Shown: in pieces, positions 16,347 through 23,094 of the stretch
Layout: every line of letters begins with the position of its first letter
How positions within the stretch are numbered: the first letter of the stretch is position 1
DNA from: DASZHC01 sp035938215
GTDB taxonomy: Bacteria; Verrucomicrobiota; Verrucomicrobiia; Chthoniobacterales; JAFAMB01
Assembly (NCBI GenBank): GCA_035938215.1
Contig: DASZHC010000033.1
Span: 1-39,568 of the forward strand
Length of the DNA stretch: 39,568 nt
Reading direction: 5' to 3'
The notes under the pieces: generated by a model
Databases searched by the model: none
Told to the model about the DNA's origin: nothing
What the model saw: only the letters and a program-made list of their open reading frames with translations
Translations under genes and position numbers: made by a program

Positions 16347-16691
16347 TTTCGCCTCACACCCAATTGCTCGCGAGTTCGCTGCCGCAATGGCGCGGAAATA
16401 AAGATCATTCGCCTCCGTCGGCCGTGGCAACGATGTTCGAGGCTTGGAGATGCGGTCCCTCGCAGCGGCCGGTAGCCGATATCCACACCGTTTCCACGGC
16501 GCCTAAGGAGCAGGCGCCCTCCAGGGAACCGGCCAGTAATGGCGTCCATGCCCTTAGCAATGTAACCGCTCTGTACAACGAAGCCCACTTCTCTCGCGGT
16601 TCTGAGGCAAGTTTATAAGGAATTCGCAAAAGTGCTGAAACTCGGAGAACCAAATCCATTTGTAATGGGATGTAGACGTTCATCTCCGATT
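16347..16691. other. Intergenic region without recognisable gene
   Basis: Short open frames on both strands have no family-like content. The DNA contains repeat-like words (gcagcggccggtagccgatatcc near 16455; gcgcctaaggagcaggcgccctcc near 16499, itself a small hairpin gcgcc...ggcgc). It probably holds the promoters of the divergent hydrolase and MFS genes, which I cannot place. Confidence 0.4.
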
Positions 16692-17963
16692 ATGACCAAG
16701 AGATCCGCCTGGACTGCCCTTAGAAACCCGGTTTTCAGAAAACTCTGGCTCGCCACTGTGATCTCCGGAACCTGCGTGGCCGCCCACGATAGCGCAGCGA
16801 CCTGGTCAATGAATCTGCTCACCGCCTCGCCACTCTTGATATCGCTCATGTCAACGGTGGCATCGCTTCCCTTTTTCCTGTTCACACTGCCCGCCGGCGC
16901 CCTCGCAGATAAGATAGACCGTCAGAAGTTAGTGTGCGCCATCAATCTTTGGTTGGCCGCCACCGCCATCGGCTTGGCGGTACTTGGTTGGCTGCATCTG
17001 CTCAATCCTTACCTCATCTTGGTTTGCGTGTTTTGCATCGGAGTTGGATTTGCCTTTAACGCACCAGCCTGGACGTCGATTGTGCCCCAAATCGTCTCAG
17101 ACGCAGAGCTTCCCTCTGCGGTGATATTGGGTGGTTTGCAACTCAACCTCTCGGGAATTGTTGGCCCGGCGTTAGGTGCTCTGCTGGTCCCGTTGGCCGG
17201 AGCGAATTTTGTCTTTGCTCTCAATGCCGCCTGTTTCCTCCTGGTTGTTTTGGCAGTCTGGCAATGGAAACGACCAGCCGGGGAGGTCAAGCTTCGGTCA
17301 GAGAGCTTATTCGAATCTTTCGGGACGGTTGTCCACTACGTTCGTTGCGCGCCCGGGCTTCAGGTTGTATTGGCTCGAAATTTCTTGTTTGCCCTGTTCA
17401 TTTCAGCGATTCCGGCATTGATCCCGGTCGTGGGCTTGAAAGTGTTACAGCTAAGTTCGTCCAATCTCGGGCTTTTGTTCACCAGCATGGGAGCGGGGTC
17501 GGTTCTCGGAGCGGTTTTCATCTTTCCGTGGCTTAGGGCTCGTTCTTCGCCGGATTCTCTCACGCTCTCGGCGAATTTGCTGATTGTCATCGCTTACGTG
17601 TTGATGGCACTCGTTCGCCGGACTGAAGCATTCTTCATTGTCGCGGCACTTGCCGGTGTGGGATGGACATTGTCTGCTTCCGAACTCTGGGTGGCAGCGC
17701 AGCGCGCAATTCCAAGCTGGGCACGGGGCCGCATGAATGCTGCTGTGATAATGATCTCGCAGGGAGCTATGGTACTTGGGGGAACGATCTGGGGTTCAGT
17801 TGCCGCTATAGCCGGAGCAACTTGTGCCTTGTTCGGAGCGGCGGTTCTGTTCCTGATAAGTCTGCTTCTGGGCTGTCGACTTTCGATCAACTTTACACGC
17901 AACCTCGACGATCTAGCTATCCCTTGCGCCCTAGGGGTACTTCCAAGTCCTCCTCGCAAATGA
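16692..17963 (+). CDS. MFS exporter (MFS_3/EntS-like)
   Basis: A 423-aa protein if started at ATG 16692 (MTKRSAWTALRNPVFRKLWL); the frame opens 60 nt earlier but those residues are not family-like. Family landmarks are PAGALADKIDRQKL at the TM2-3 loop, VGFAFNAPAWTSIVPQIV and LPSAVILGGLQLNLSGIVGP. It is a 12-helix inner-membrane drug or siderophore exporter type. Many close relatives carry an extra C-terminal domain of about 100 residues after the last helix; here the protein stops soon after TM12 with LGVLPSPPRK, so that domain is missing. It is convergent with the LysR gene (82-nt gap). Confidence 0.82.
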   Translation: MTKRSAWTALRNPVFRKLWLATVISGTCVAAHDSAATWSMNLLTASPLLISLMSTVASLPFFLFTLPAGALADKIDRQKLVCAINLWLAATAIGLAVLGWLHLLNPYLILVCVFCIGVGFAFNAPAWTSIVPQIVSDAELPSAVILGGLQLNLSGIVGPALGALLVPLAGANFVFALNAACFLLVVLAVWQWKRPAGEVKLRSESLFESFGTVVHYVRCAPGLQVVLARNFLFALFISAIPALIPVVGLKVLQLSSSNLGLLFTSMGAGSVLGAVFIFPWLRARSSPDSLTLSANLLIVIAYVLMALVRRTEAFFIVAALAGVGWTLSASELWVAAQRAIPSWARGRMNAAVIMISQGAMVLGGTIWGSVAAIAGATCALFGAAVLFLISLLLGCRLSINFTRNLDDLAIPCALGVLPSPPRK

Positions 17964-18045
17964 AAACCATCACCATTTTAATCCTTAAGTGAACAGTATT
18001 GGGGGCTAGCCCTTTCCCTTTTGCCCGAGCTTCGGAATTTGGTGC

Positions 18046-19008
18046 TCAACCCAAACGATTCCATCTCCGTATGCTTACGGCAGACAGCTCGGTTCGGATC
18101 GAATTGGCGAATCGATAGAACTCGCCAGGAAGACCGCCCAGGTCCCCGCTTGGAAGTGCCCAGGAGAACACTCGGTGAATTCGCAAGCCGGGAATGTTAA
18201 TTTCTCGCACAGTTCCCGCGGCAAGTTCGTTTTGAATCTCCCAACAGGAGAAGAAAGCGACACCAATCTCGGCAACAACCAGTGATTTGATAGCTTCGGT
18301 GCTTCCGATTTCAACGCGCTGGTCTAACTTCCTCACGTTCAGTCCACGCTCTTTGAGCACCTGCTCCACCACAGCCCGTGTGCCGGCTCCCCGCTCGCGC
18401 CAGATCAAGGGCAGGTGCTCAAGATCCCGGGCGGACTTCAGATTCTCAATCGCGCGTCGGAACTTTGGATCACGAATTCGCGGTGCACAAACCGCAACAA
18501 CTTCATCCGGCATGAACTCCTCAAGACGAACACCTGGACTCCGCTCATGACCCCCTAGTAGACCAAGCCCAACATGTTGCTCTCGAACATGCTCGAGCAC
18601 ATCCTTTGCGTTCCCAACAATGAGATGAAGCCCGACCGCAGGATGGTAATGACGAAATCGAGCGAAGATGTTTGGTACAAAATGGGCCGCACTGGTCGTG
18701 CTTGCAGCAAATTTCAAGACTCCCGTCAACTCCCCGGCCTTCTGATCAAGTTCACCTAAAACCTCTTCCAGGTCGGCAAAAACGCGCTGAAGCCGTTCTC
18801 GTAAATGAGCTCCCCGGGGGGTCAAAGTCACTCCATGGATCGACCGAATGAACAGTGGCATGTCCAGATCAGCCTCCAGTCGCCGGATTTGGGCGGTGAC
18901 GGCTGGCTGAGAGAGATGCAGTCGCCGAGCTGCTTCCGAGATCTTGCCGGCGTCGGCAACAACCAAGAAGGCATGTAATAGTCCAGGACCTAAGCGGTTC
19001 AGATCCAC
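18046..19008 (-). CDS. LysR-family transcriptional regulator
   Basis: The N-terminal winged helix-turn-helix at about residues 10-60 (GKISEAARRLHLSQPAVTAQ; IRRLEADLDMPLF; GVTLTPRG) is a textbook LysR DNA-binding domain. It is followed by a substrate-binding domain (LKFAASTTSAAHFVPNIFAR ... EIGSTEAIKSLVVAEIGVAF) of the CysB/CbbR-like subgroup. The frame can open at GTG 19026, but that codon and the residues ASL come from a repeat (19016-19099). GTG 19008 (VDLNRLGPGLL) is the more natural start. The target and inducer are unknown; no divergent gene sits at its promoter side, so autoregulation or remote control is likely. Confidence 0.9.
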   Translation of the reverse strand: MDLNRLGPGLLHAFLVVADAGKISEAARRLHLSQPAVTAQIRRLEADLDMPLFIRSIHGVTLTPRGAHLRERLQRVFADLEEVLGELDQKAGELTGVLKFAASTTSAAHFVPNIFARFRHYHPAVGLHLIVGNAKDVLEHVREQHVGLGLLGGHERSPGVRLEEFMPDEVVAVCAPRIRDPKFRRAIENLKSARDLEHLPLIWRERGAGTRAVVEQVLKERGLNVRKLDQRVEIGSTEAIKSLVVAEIGVAFFSCWEIQNELAAGTVREINIPGLRIHRVFSWALPSGDLGGLPGEFYRFANSIRTELSAVSIRRWNRLG

Positions 19009-19015
19009 GAGGGCT

Positions 19016-19099
19016 AGAGAGGCCACCCCTCAGACCGGCGAGATCTAGGGTAGCATGGTCGGGTTGGGAGCGGCGTCGGTCGGGTGAAGTGGCCTCGCT
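19016..19099 (+). repeat. ~85-bp dispersed repeat, copy B
   Basis: Same element as 16261-16346, same orientation, with inverted ends agaggcca / tggcctc. It abuts the 5' end of the LysR gene on the minus strand and gives it an apparent upstream start. Confidence 0.7.
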
Positions 19100-19238
19100 C
19101 CTGCGGGACCGAAATCTTGTTAAAGGTCCGGCTCATTGCCCACGTGTAATTACCATATTGCGTTTGGTGTTTGATTCTTACGAGCATCTACAAATGGTGT
19201 GGGAATCGGGGCACCTTGAGGTTCCGCGGTCCCGCTAA

Positions 19239-19334
19239 TAGAATCCTTGAAAAGCAAAACCACCTCATGATTCATGTGCGAACACAAAAAAAGCTCGACT
19301 CATCTGGAACCAGTTTTGCTTTTCAAGGATTCTA
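19239..19334 (+). mobile_element. Miniature inverted-repeat element, copy 2 (96 bp)
   Basis: It has the same terminal inverted repeats as copy 1 (TAGAATCCTTGAAAAGCAAA and inverse), the same orientation and a similar interior (cacctcatgattcatgtgcg; gactcatctgg). It is TA-flanked. It lies in a non-coding stretch between the LysR gene and the unknown cluster. Confidence 0.8.
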
Positions 19335-19693
19335 GCAAACTGCTTTTGTGATCATAGTGAAAAGTTCTCTAATCAAGATCTCGACTCTACATCTTTGCCA
19401 GCCGCAGGGCTCGCGAAGAGTTGCAGCTTGGTTTTCTGTCGTTTATGTGGTGACTGAGCGGTTACGAGTCAGTAACTCCGCGCCCACCGTGCCGTCCGTG
19501 CGAGCCTTTCTTCCCCTCATCATTGATGAGATATAGAGCCTCTTGAATGTTTTGGTCGGAGCGACTCGAAATCCGAAAGAATCATCGCACGGAGGGCGCG
19601 GAGGTCACGGTTGAACTCAAGCTGGAAGAAACTATTTGGGCCGTCGAGCGGGCGGCCGCATTTGTCTAAAGCGCAGTGACCGCGCGCCCCCCT
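19335..19693. other. Spacer with one weak short ORF
   Basis: No recognised gene. A plus-strand ATG at 19547 opens 40 codons to TAA 19669 (MFWSERLEIRKN... LKLEETIWAVERAAAFV), amphipathic and perhaps coding or the tail of a lost gene, but without start signal. The rest, including 19100-19238, shows nothing I can name. Confidence 0.3.
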
Positions 19694-20131
19694 TCAGGGT
19701 ACAGGCTGCCCCCCGCTATTGGGTTCGGAAGCTTGCGGTCGCGGCGACGGCGAGTCATTCCCCTTCACCCAAGTAGAACGACCTAAGCTCCGCTTAGGCC
19801 GGAGGAGTTCTCGATTGTTCTTTTCACTATCTAGGGCAAGTCTAACTACCGTTGGAGCACTATCGGAGTCGGCATCAAAAATTGCGAGATTCAGAAGTTC
19901 ATTCGCTGCTTTTAGCACGTCTTCACGGGGTGGCAGTTGCAATAGGTCTTCGAAATACGAATATCCGAGAACCTTCCAGGCCGCAGCGTTCAATCGGGCC
20001 CCGTGGCGTCGAAAGATGCGATATCGCTCCTGGTTTGACGCAGCGCTAGGATCCACGATGTAAAGAGTAACATCGCAGTCAATCTCGGCAATGATCGAAC
20101 GCAGGCCGATTGCAACGTCCAAGAGTTTCAA
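19694..20131 (-). CDS. Uncharacterised protein of the unknown cluster (145 aa, start uncertain)
   Basis: The open frame starts only with TTG 20131. A better start is ATG 20144 (MTDF...), but a run of seven T puts it one base out of frame. With one T fewer it would read MTDFLKLLDVAIGLRSIIAE continuously. The protein shows a compact alpha/beta N-terminal part (IAEIDCDVTLYIVDPSAASN, helix-rich WKVLGYSYFEDLLQLPPRED) and a disordered Ser/Pro/Gly C-terminal tail. No family is recognised. It is the last gene of the minus-strand cluster and overlaps the stop of a 24-aa membrane peptide if ATG 20144 is used. Confidence 0.5.
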   Translation of the reverse strand: MKLLDVAIGLRSIIAEIDCDVTLYIVDPSAASNQERYRIFRRHGARLNAAAWKVLGYSYFEDLLQLPPREDVLKAANELLNLAIFDADSDSAPTVVRLALDSEKNNRELLRPKRSLGRSTWVKGNDSPSPRPQASEPNSGGQPVP

Positions 20132-20140
20132 AAAAATCTG

Positions 20141-20215
20141 TCATGTGACGAAGGTTATAAGCCCGATTCCCAGCGTTAACCCGGAGGTAACCAGAACGCG
20201 TGTAGTTTCACTCAT
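20141..20215 (-). CDS. 24-aa hydrophobic leader peptide (putative)
   Basis: ATG 20215 opens MSETTRVLVTSGLTLGIGLI, then TFVT and TGA. The stop overlaps the ATG of the next frame as ATGA (20144-20141). A short polar start followed by a hydrophobic stretch suggests a membrane peptide or coupling leader. The size makes it uncertain; the ATGA junction is its main support. Confidence 0.35.
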   Translation of the reverse strand: MSETTRVLVTSGLTLGIGLITFVT

Positions 20216-20355
20216 TTATCGGGAGTCGGTTGACCAAGAATCCGTTGGCAAACAAGCCGCTTTTCGGCAGCATTCAAGATTTTTTGCGATAGTCCGCGTA
20301 GGCCACATCGATAGCTGCGAAACGCCCCGGCGCCGGCTGACTGCCGGCAGGAGGG

Positions 20356-21372
20356 TTATTCGCGTGTTAAGGTAATTGCACCGCTGCCATGAACTTCAAA
20401 GATAATTTTGCAGAAATTTTGTGGGCGAAGTGACTTGTTGACCGCTCTCGCACCCACCAAATGAAGCCCCAAAGGATTTTGGTGAGCGGGTACAGCTTCT
20501 AGGTCAAATAGGGAAACCAGTTCTGTTCGACGTTTTAGAACCTTTAGGACTTCCGGATCCGGATGTCCAAAGTCGCCCGCAAATATAATAGCGATTGGTC
20601 TCTTAGCGCAGAGGTCCCAGCAATTTACTGGCTCCTGATCCGGGGGATATTTCTGATTTGAGGGACGTAAATCGAATGCATTCGAAGATCCGTGATGCGG
20701 AATTTTCACAATAACCGCCTTTGGCAATTTGTTCTTCTGCCATTTTGAATACGCGCCTCGCCACGCTGCCTTCGGTGTATCGCCTCCGAGTAATACTAAG
20801 GTATTTTGATATTCAATGCCTAAGACTAAGGAAAATCGATTCGGATCGGGAGATTGGCTTTTGCCACTAAGAGAGCGATGAAGTCGTTTAAATTCGGCGC
20901 TTAGAAGCTCGCGAGAGGGAGCCAAAAAATGAATCTTAACATCACCGATGTTCACTGCTTCTCGCGAGGCGTCAAACGACAAAGACTCAATGTTTCGACA
21001 CTTGACGGTTGACCAAATGTCTAACATAAACTTGGCCCTTCGTTTTCGAACCTGCTCCGCTAGGTAAGCGACCGAACTTCTAAATTTTGGTGCATGGGTG
21101 ATGAAATAGACAAATGGCTCAATTTCTGTCAATGAGTGCCAAAATTGGCGAACAGTTCCCGATTTCAACAGGCCTAATAAACCCGCACCATGATCTTCGT
21201 GGGGATGAGTAAGGCAGACGAATGCGATCGGCCGACCTCGAATCTCCTTTTCTATTTTTGGGCGACAATCGGATGAGGACGGATAACTATCGATGACCGC
21301 AACTTCCCCGGTGGGAAATTCTACAAAAACAGTTTCGCCCCGACCAGACTCGGCGAACGTGAGTCGTAACAA
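20356..21372 (-). CDS. ComEC/Rec2-like metallo-beta-lactamase-fold hydrolase
   Basis: The 338-aa protein carries the MBL metal motifs: H56-x-H58-x-D60-H61 (LTHPHEDHGAG), Asp198 in LLGGDTPKAAW and HHGSS at 226-230, the order and spacing of the C-terminal nuclease-like domain of the competence protein ComEC. There are no membrane helices, so it is a soluble stand-alone version. Such stand-alone hydrolases are suspected phosphodiesterases or nucleases and recur in conflict and defence cassettes. The start TTG 21372 follows the stop of the upstream gene by 1 nt, so it is co-translated. The cluster context is otherwise unrecognised. Confidence 0.8.
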   Translation of the reverse strand: MLRLTFAESGRGETVFVEFPTGEVAVIDSYPSSSDCRPKIEKEIRGRPIAFVCLTHPHEDHGAGLLGLLKSGTVRQFWHSLTEIEPFVYFITHAPKFRSSVAYLAEQVRKRRAKFMLDIWSTVKCRNIESLSFDASREAVNIGDVKIHFLAPSRELLSAEFKRLHRSLSGKSQSPDPNRFSLVLGIEYQNTLVLLGGDTPKAAWRGAYSKWQKNKLPKAVIVKIPHHGSSNAFDLRPSNQKYPPDQEPVNCWDLCAKRPIAIIFAGDFGHPDPEVLKVLKRRTELVSLFDLEAVPAHQNPLGLHLVGARAVNKSLRPQNFCKIIFEVHGSGAITLTRE

Positions 21373-21373
21373 T

Positions 21374-21916
21374 TTAGGCGTCCTTCTTACCTGGCGATTT
21401 CAGAATGAACTTGAGCTTCGCTTCATAAGACTTCTCGAGGGCAAGCGGCTCCATCGTGCTGGAGGAAGCATCGGCCAAAGCGACTATATGCGTGTAGAAC
21501 TCTACGCTGGTGCCTAATTGTCTTTCGCCTTCGATCAATTCGAAAGGCTGATCTTCCATCGTAACGCCGTTTTTACGCAGCAATTTGGCCGGAAGCCAGT
21601 ATTCGAGTGGCTGGCCTCGCACATCGAAGGCGACCTTCGCTTCCTCACCGAAAAAGCCTAGGAGGATTCCGCGGGCCTTACGATATGTTTTCTGCTTAAT
21701 ACTGCGACGCTGCTCTAAACCGGTTAACCGAGTCAGATATGATTGTTCGATTCTCGGGCCGGCCGAGCTTTCTACATCAGATCTTGTCACTTCCAGGGGC
21801 GTGGAAACGTTCTGATTACGCAGTATTTCAAGGCTGGCAGACTCGGTTGAAACTGCGCCCTCCCAATGGACAGTGACGACAGGTGGATGCCCAGAACTTG
21901 CGACAATGGTTGTCAT
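21374..21916 (-). CDS. Uncharacterised 180-aa protein of the unknown cluster
   Basis: ATG 21916 to a stop 1 nt before the MBL gene. The N-terminal half is polar. The middle (KARGILLGFFGEEAKVAFDV; LEYWLPAKLLRKNGV) predicts a small beta-barrel-like or SH3-like domain, and the C-terminus is a charged helix (EKSYEAKLKFILKSPGKKDA). No signal peptide or membrane segment. No family is recognised. Tight coupling to the MBL gene implies a shared task. Confidence 0.65.
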   Translation of the reverse strand: MTTIVASSGHPPVVTVHWEGAVSTESASLEILRNQNVSTPLEVTRSDVESSAGPRIEQSYLTRLTGLEQRRSIKQKTYRKARGILLGFFGEEAKVAFDVRGQPLEYWLPAKLLRKNGVTMEDQPFELIEGERQLGTSVEFYTHIVALADASSSTMEPLALEKSYEAKLKFILKSPGKKDA

Positions 21917-22022
21917 GATTTAGGAATCTAAGAACCTTCTTCTTATATTGACCAAGGGTTTCACAAAGATCGCTGATTGATGCTCCAGTTACAGGATCGC
22001 TTTCGACAACTGAAATGTCCAA
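21828..22022 (-). CDS. Small unknown ORF bridging two cluster genes
   Basis: TTG 22022 opens 64 codons (ISVVESDPVTGASISDLCET; QYKKKVLRFLNHDNH...). The frame is open back to the stop of the preceding gene and overlaps the 180-aa gene by 89 nt, more than is usual. The part before the overlap looks coding by composition (helical, charged); the overlapped tail rich in Cys/His/Arg does not. Either a short coupled protein or the true N-terminal part of a frame-disrupted neighbour. Confidence 0.35.
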   Translation of the reverse strand: MDISVVESDPVTGASISDLCETLGQYKKKVLRFLNHDNHCRKFWASTCRHCPLGGRSFNRVCQP

Positions 22023-22049
22023 GGCAATGCCGTAATACGGCTTCTCGAT

Positions 22050-22643
22050 CTACCCGGAGAGCTTTTTTTCCTTTCGGAGAAGATGCTGGCTCTGAGCTTT
22101 AGGGAGTCCTAGGATTGGAAGCCGTCGCTCCGAGAGGCTGATATTGCGTACGGCGGGCTGCACGCGAACGTGTACACGCAAGGTGCCGGATTCGAATGAA
22201 AGCGTAAAATCTTGGTTTAGAGCCGGTAAATTGAGCAGCTTAGAAAGATCCTGGATTGTCGTGGGAAGCAATTCAATGCTCCGAGAAAACGAAGCTTGCA
22301 AACTTGGAGTCTGTTCTAAGGACGAAAGAGCCAACTGGTTATATTCAACGACAAATGGCAAGAAAAGTCGAATAGCCATTTTAGACGCAAAATCCACCAC
22401 CCGAACCAAATCATTTTGTTTTTCAGGTTCCATGCTGACGACGAGCAATCGATCCGCCGAGATGTGCAAGCGCAATGAAGTATCCGGTGATTCCATATCG
22501 CGACCCGTTAAATTCACGCTGAGCAGCATGAACCCAAATTCTTCGCGGAGTGCGGTCACAAATTCGCCACTTTTGTCAAAGAAGCGATAGCCGCCGTCGA
22601 AACGCTGCTCGAACTGGATTTGGACGTCTTTGAATTGGGTCAT
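22050..22643 (-). CDS. Uncharacterised 197-aa protein, first gene of the unknown cluster
   Basis: ATG 22643 (MTQFKDVQIQFEQRFDGGYR). The pattern is alternating beta strands (LRLHISADRLLVVSMEP; FTLSFESGTLRVHVRVQP) around an amphipathic helix (LVRVVDFASKMAIRLFLPFV), a soluble alpha/beta protein with a basic C-terminus (RKEKKLSG). No catalytic motif or named family is recognised. It is the most upstream gene of the minus-strand run ending near 19694. A 16-bp palindrome stands 15 nt before its start. The DNA is more AT-rich than in neighbouring housekeeping genes. Confidence 0.6.
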   Translation of the reverse strand: MTQFKDVQIQFEQRFDGGYRFFDKSGEFVTALREEFGFMLLSVNLTGRDMESPDTSLRLHISADRLLVVSMEPEKQNDLVRVVDFASKMAIRLFLPFVVEYNQLALSSLEQTPSLQASFSRSIELLPTTIQDLSKLLNLPALNQDFTLSFESGTLRVHVRVQPAVRNISLSERRLPILGLPKAQSQHLLRKEKKLSG

Positions 22644-22657
22644 TACGCCGCGACTTT

Positions 22658-22673
22658 GATCGATTAATCGATC
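22658..22673. promoter_or_regulatory. 16-bp perfect palindrome upstream of the unknown cluster
   Basis: GATCGATTAATCGATC is a perfect 8+8 palindrome, 15 nt before the ATG of the 197-aa gene. The position suits an operator overlapping promoter or leader. No regulator gene is adjacent. It may also be chance AT/CG palindromy. Confidence 0.4.
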
Positions 22674-22874
22674 ATCTCAAAGAAGGCTCAGAAATTTGTG
22701 AAGATTTATCCAAGAATGTCGAGGCTTTAATGATTAAGGCCCCGTCCACCAACAGGGGGCTTCGCTCTGGCGAAAAACGCACGCGCAAACGGCTTTACAC
22801 ACTCTCGGATTTATTGAGAGACAGTGTTGAGACATTCTGATCCATTCTTTGTAAGTCATTCAGGCTGAATGAAA

Positions 22875-22947
22875 TGGAGGTAAGGGGATTCGAACCCCTG
22901 ACCTTCTCATTGCGAACGAGACGCTCTACCAACTGAGCTATACCCCC
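22875..22947 (-). tRNA. tRNA-Ala (anticodon CGC)
   Basis: Read on the minus strand: acceptor GGGGGTA pairs with TACCTCC, D-arm GCTC...GAGC, anticodon stem TCTCG/TGAGA with loop TTCGCAA (anticodon CGC, codon GCG), T-arm AGGGG TTCGAAT CCCCT, discriminator A. The G3-U70 pair, the alanine identity element, is present. CCA is not encoded. It stands at the upstream edge of the AT-richer unknown cluster, a classic integration position, although no att duplication or integrase is seen here. Confidence 0.95.
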
Positions 22948-23094
22948 AACGTTTTGAGGATCGATAATTAGTGCAAGTCCTGATGCTCGGCAAGCGGTTT
23001 TCGCGAGCCGGTGGAGTCCCTTGCCTTCGATGTCCGCACGATGACCTGCGCCTGTCTGCTACACGGCATTCAAACCGGGAAGGGTTGCACCCCC

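Noticed and set aside
16259..16683. Several overlapping frames in the hydrolase-MFS spacer
   Set aside because: They read through repeats, have no common family motif and no start signal.
22875..22947. Tandem repeat or CRISPR-like structure near the tRNA
   Set aside because: Only a single tRNA fold is present; no direct repeat with spacers was found anywhere in the window.
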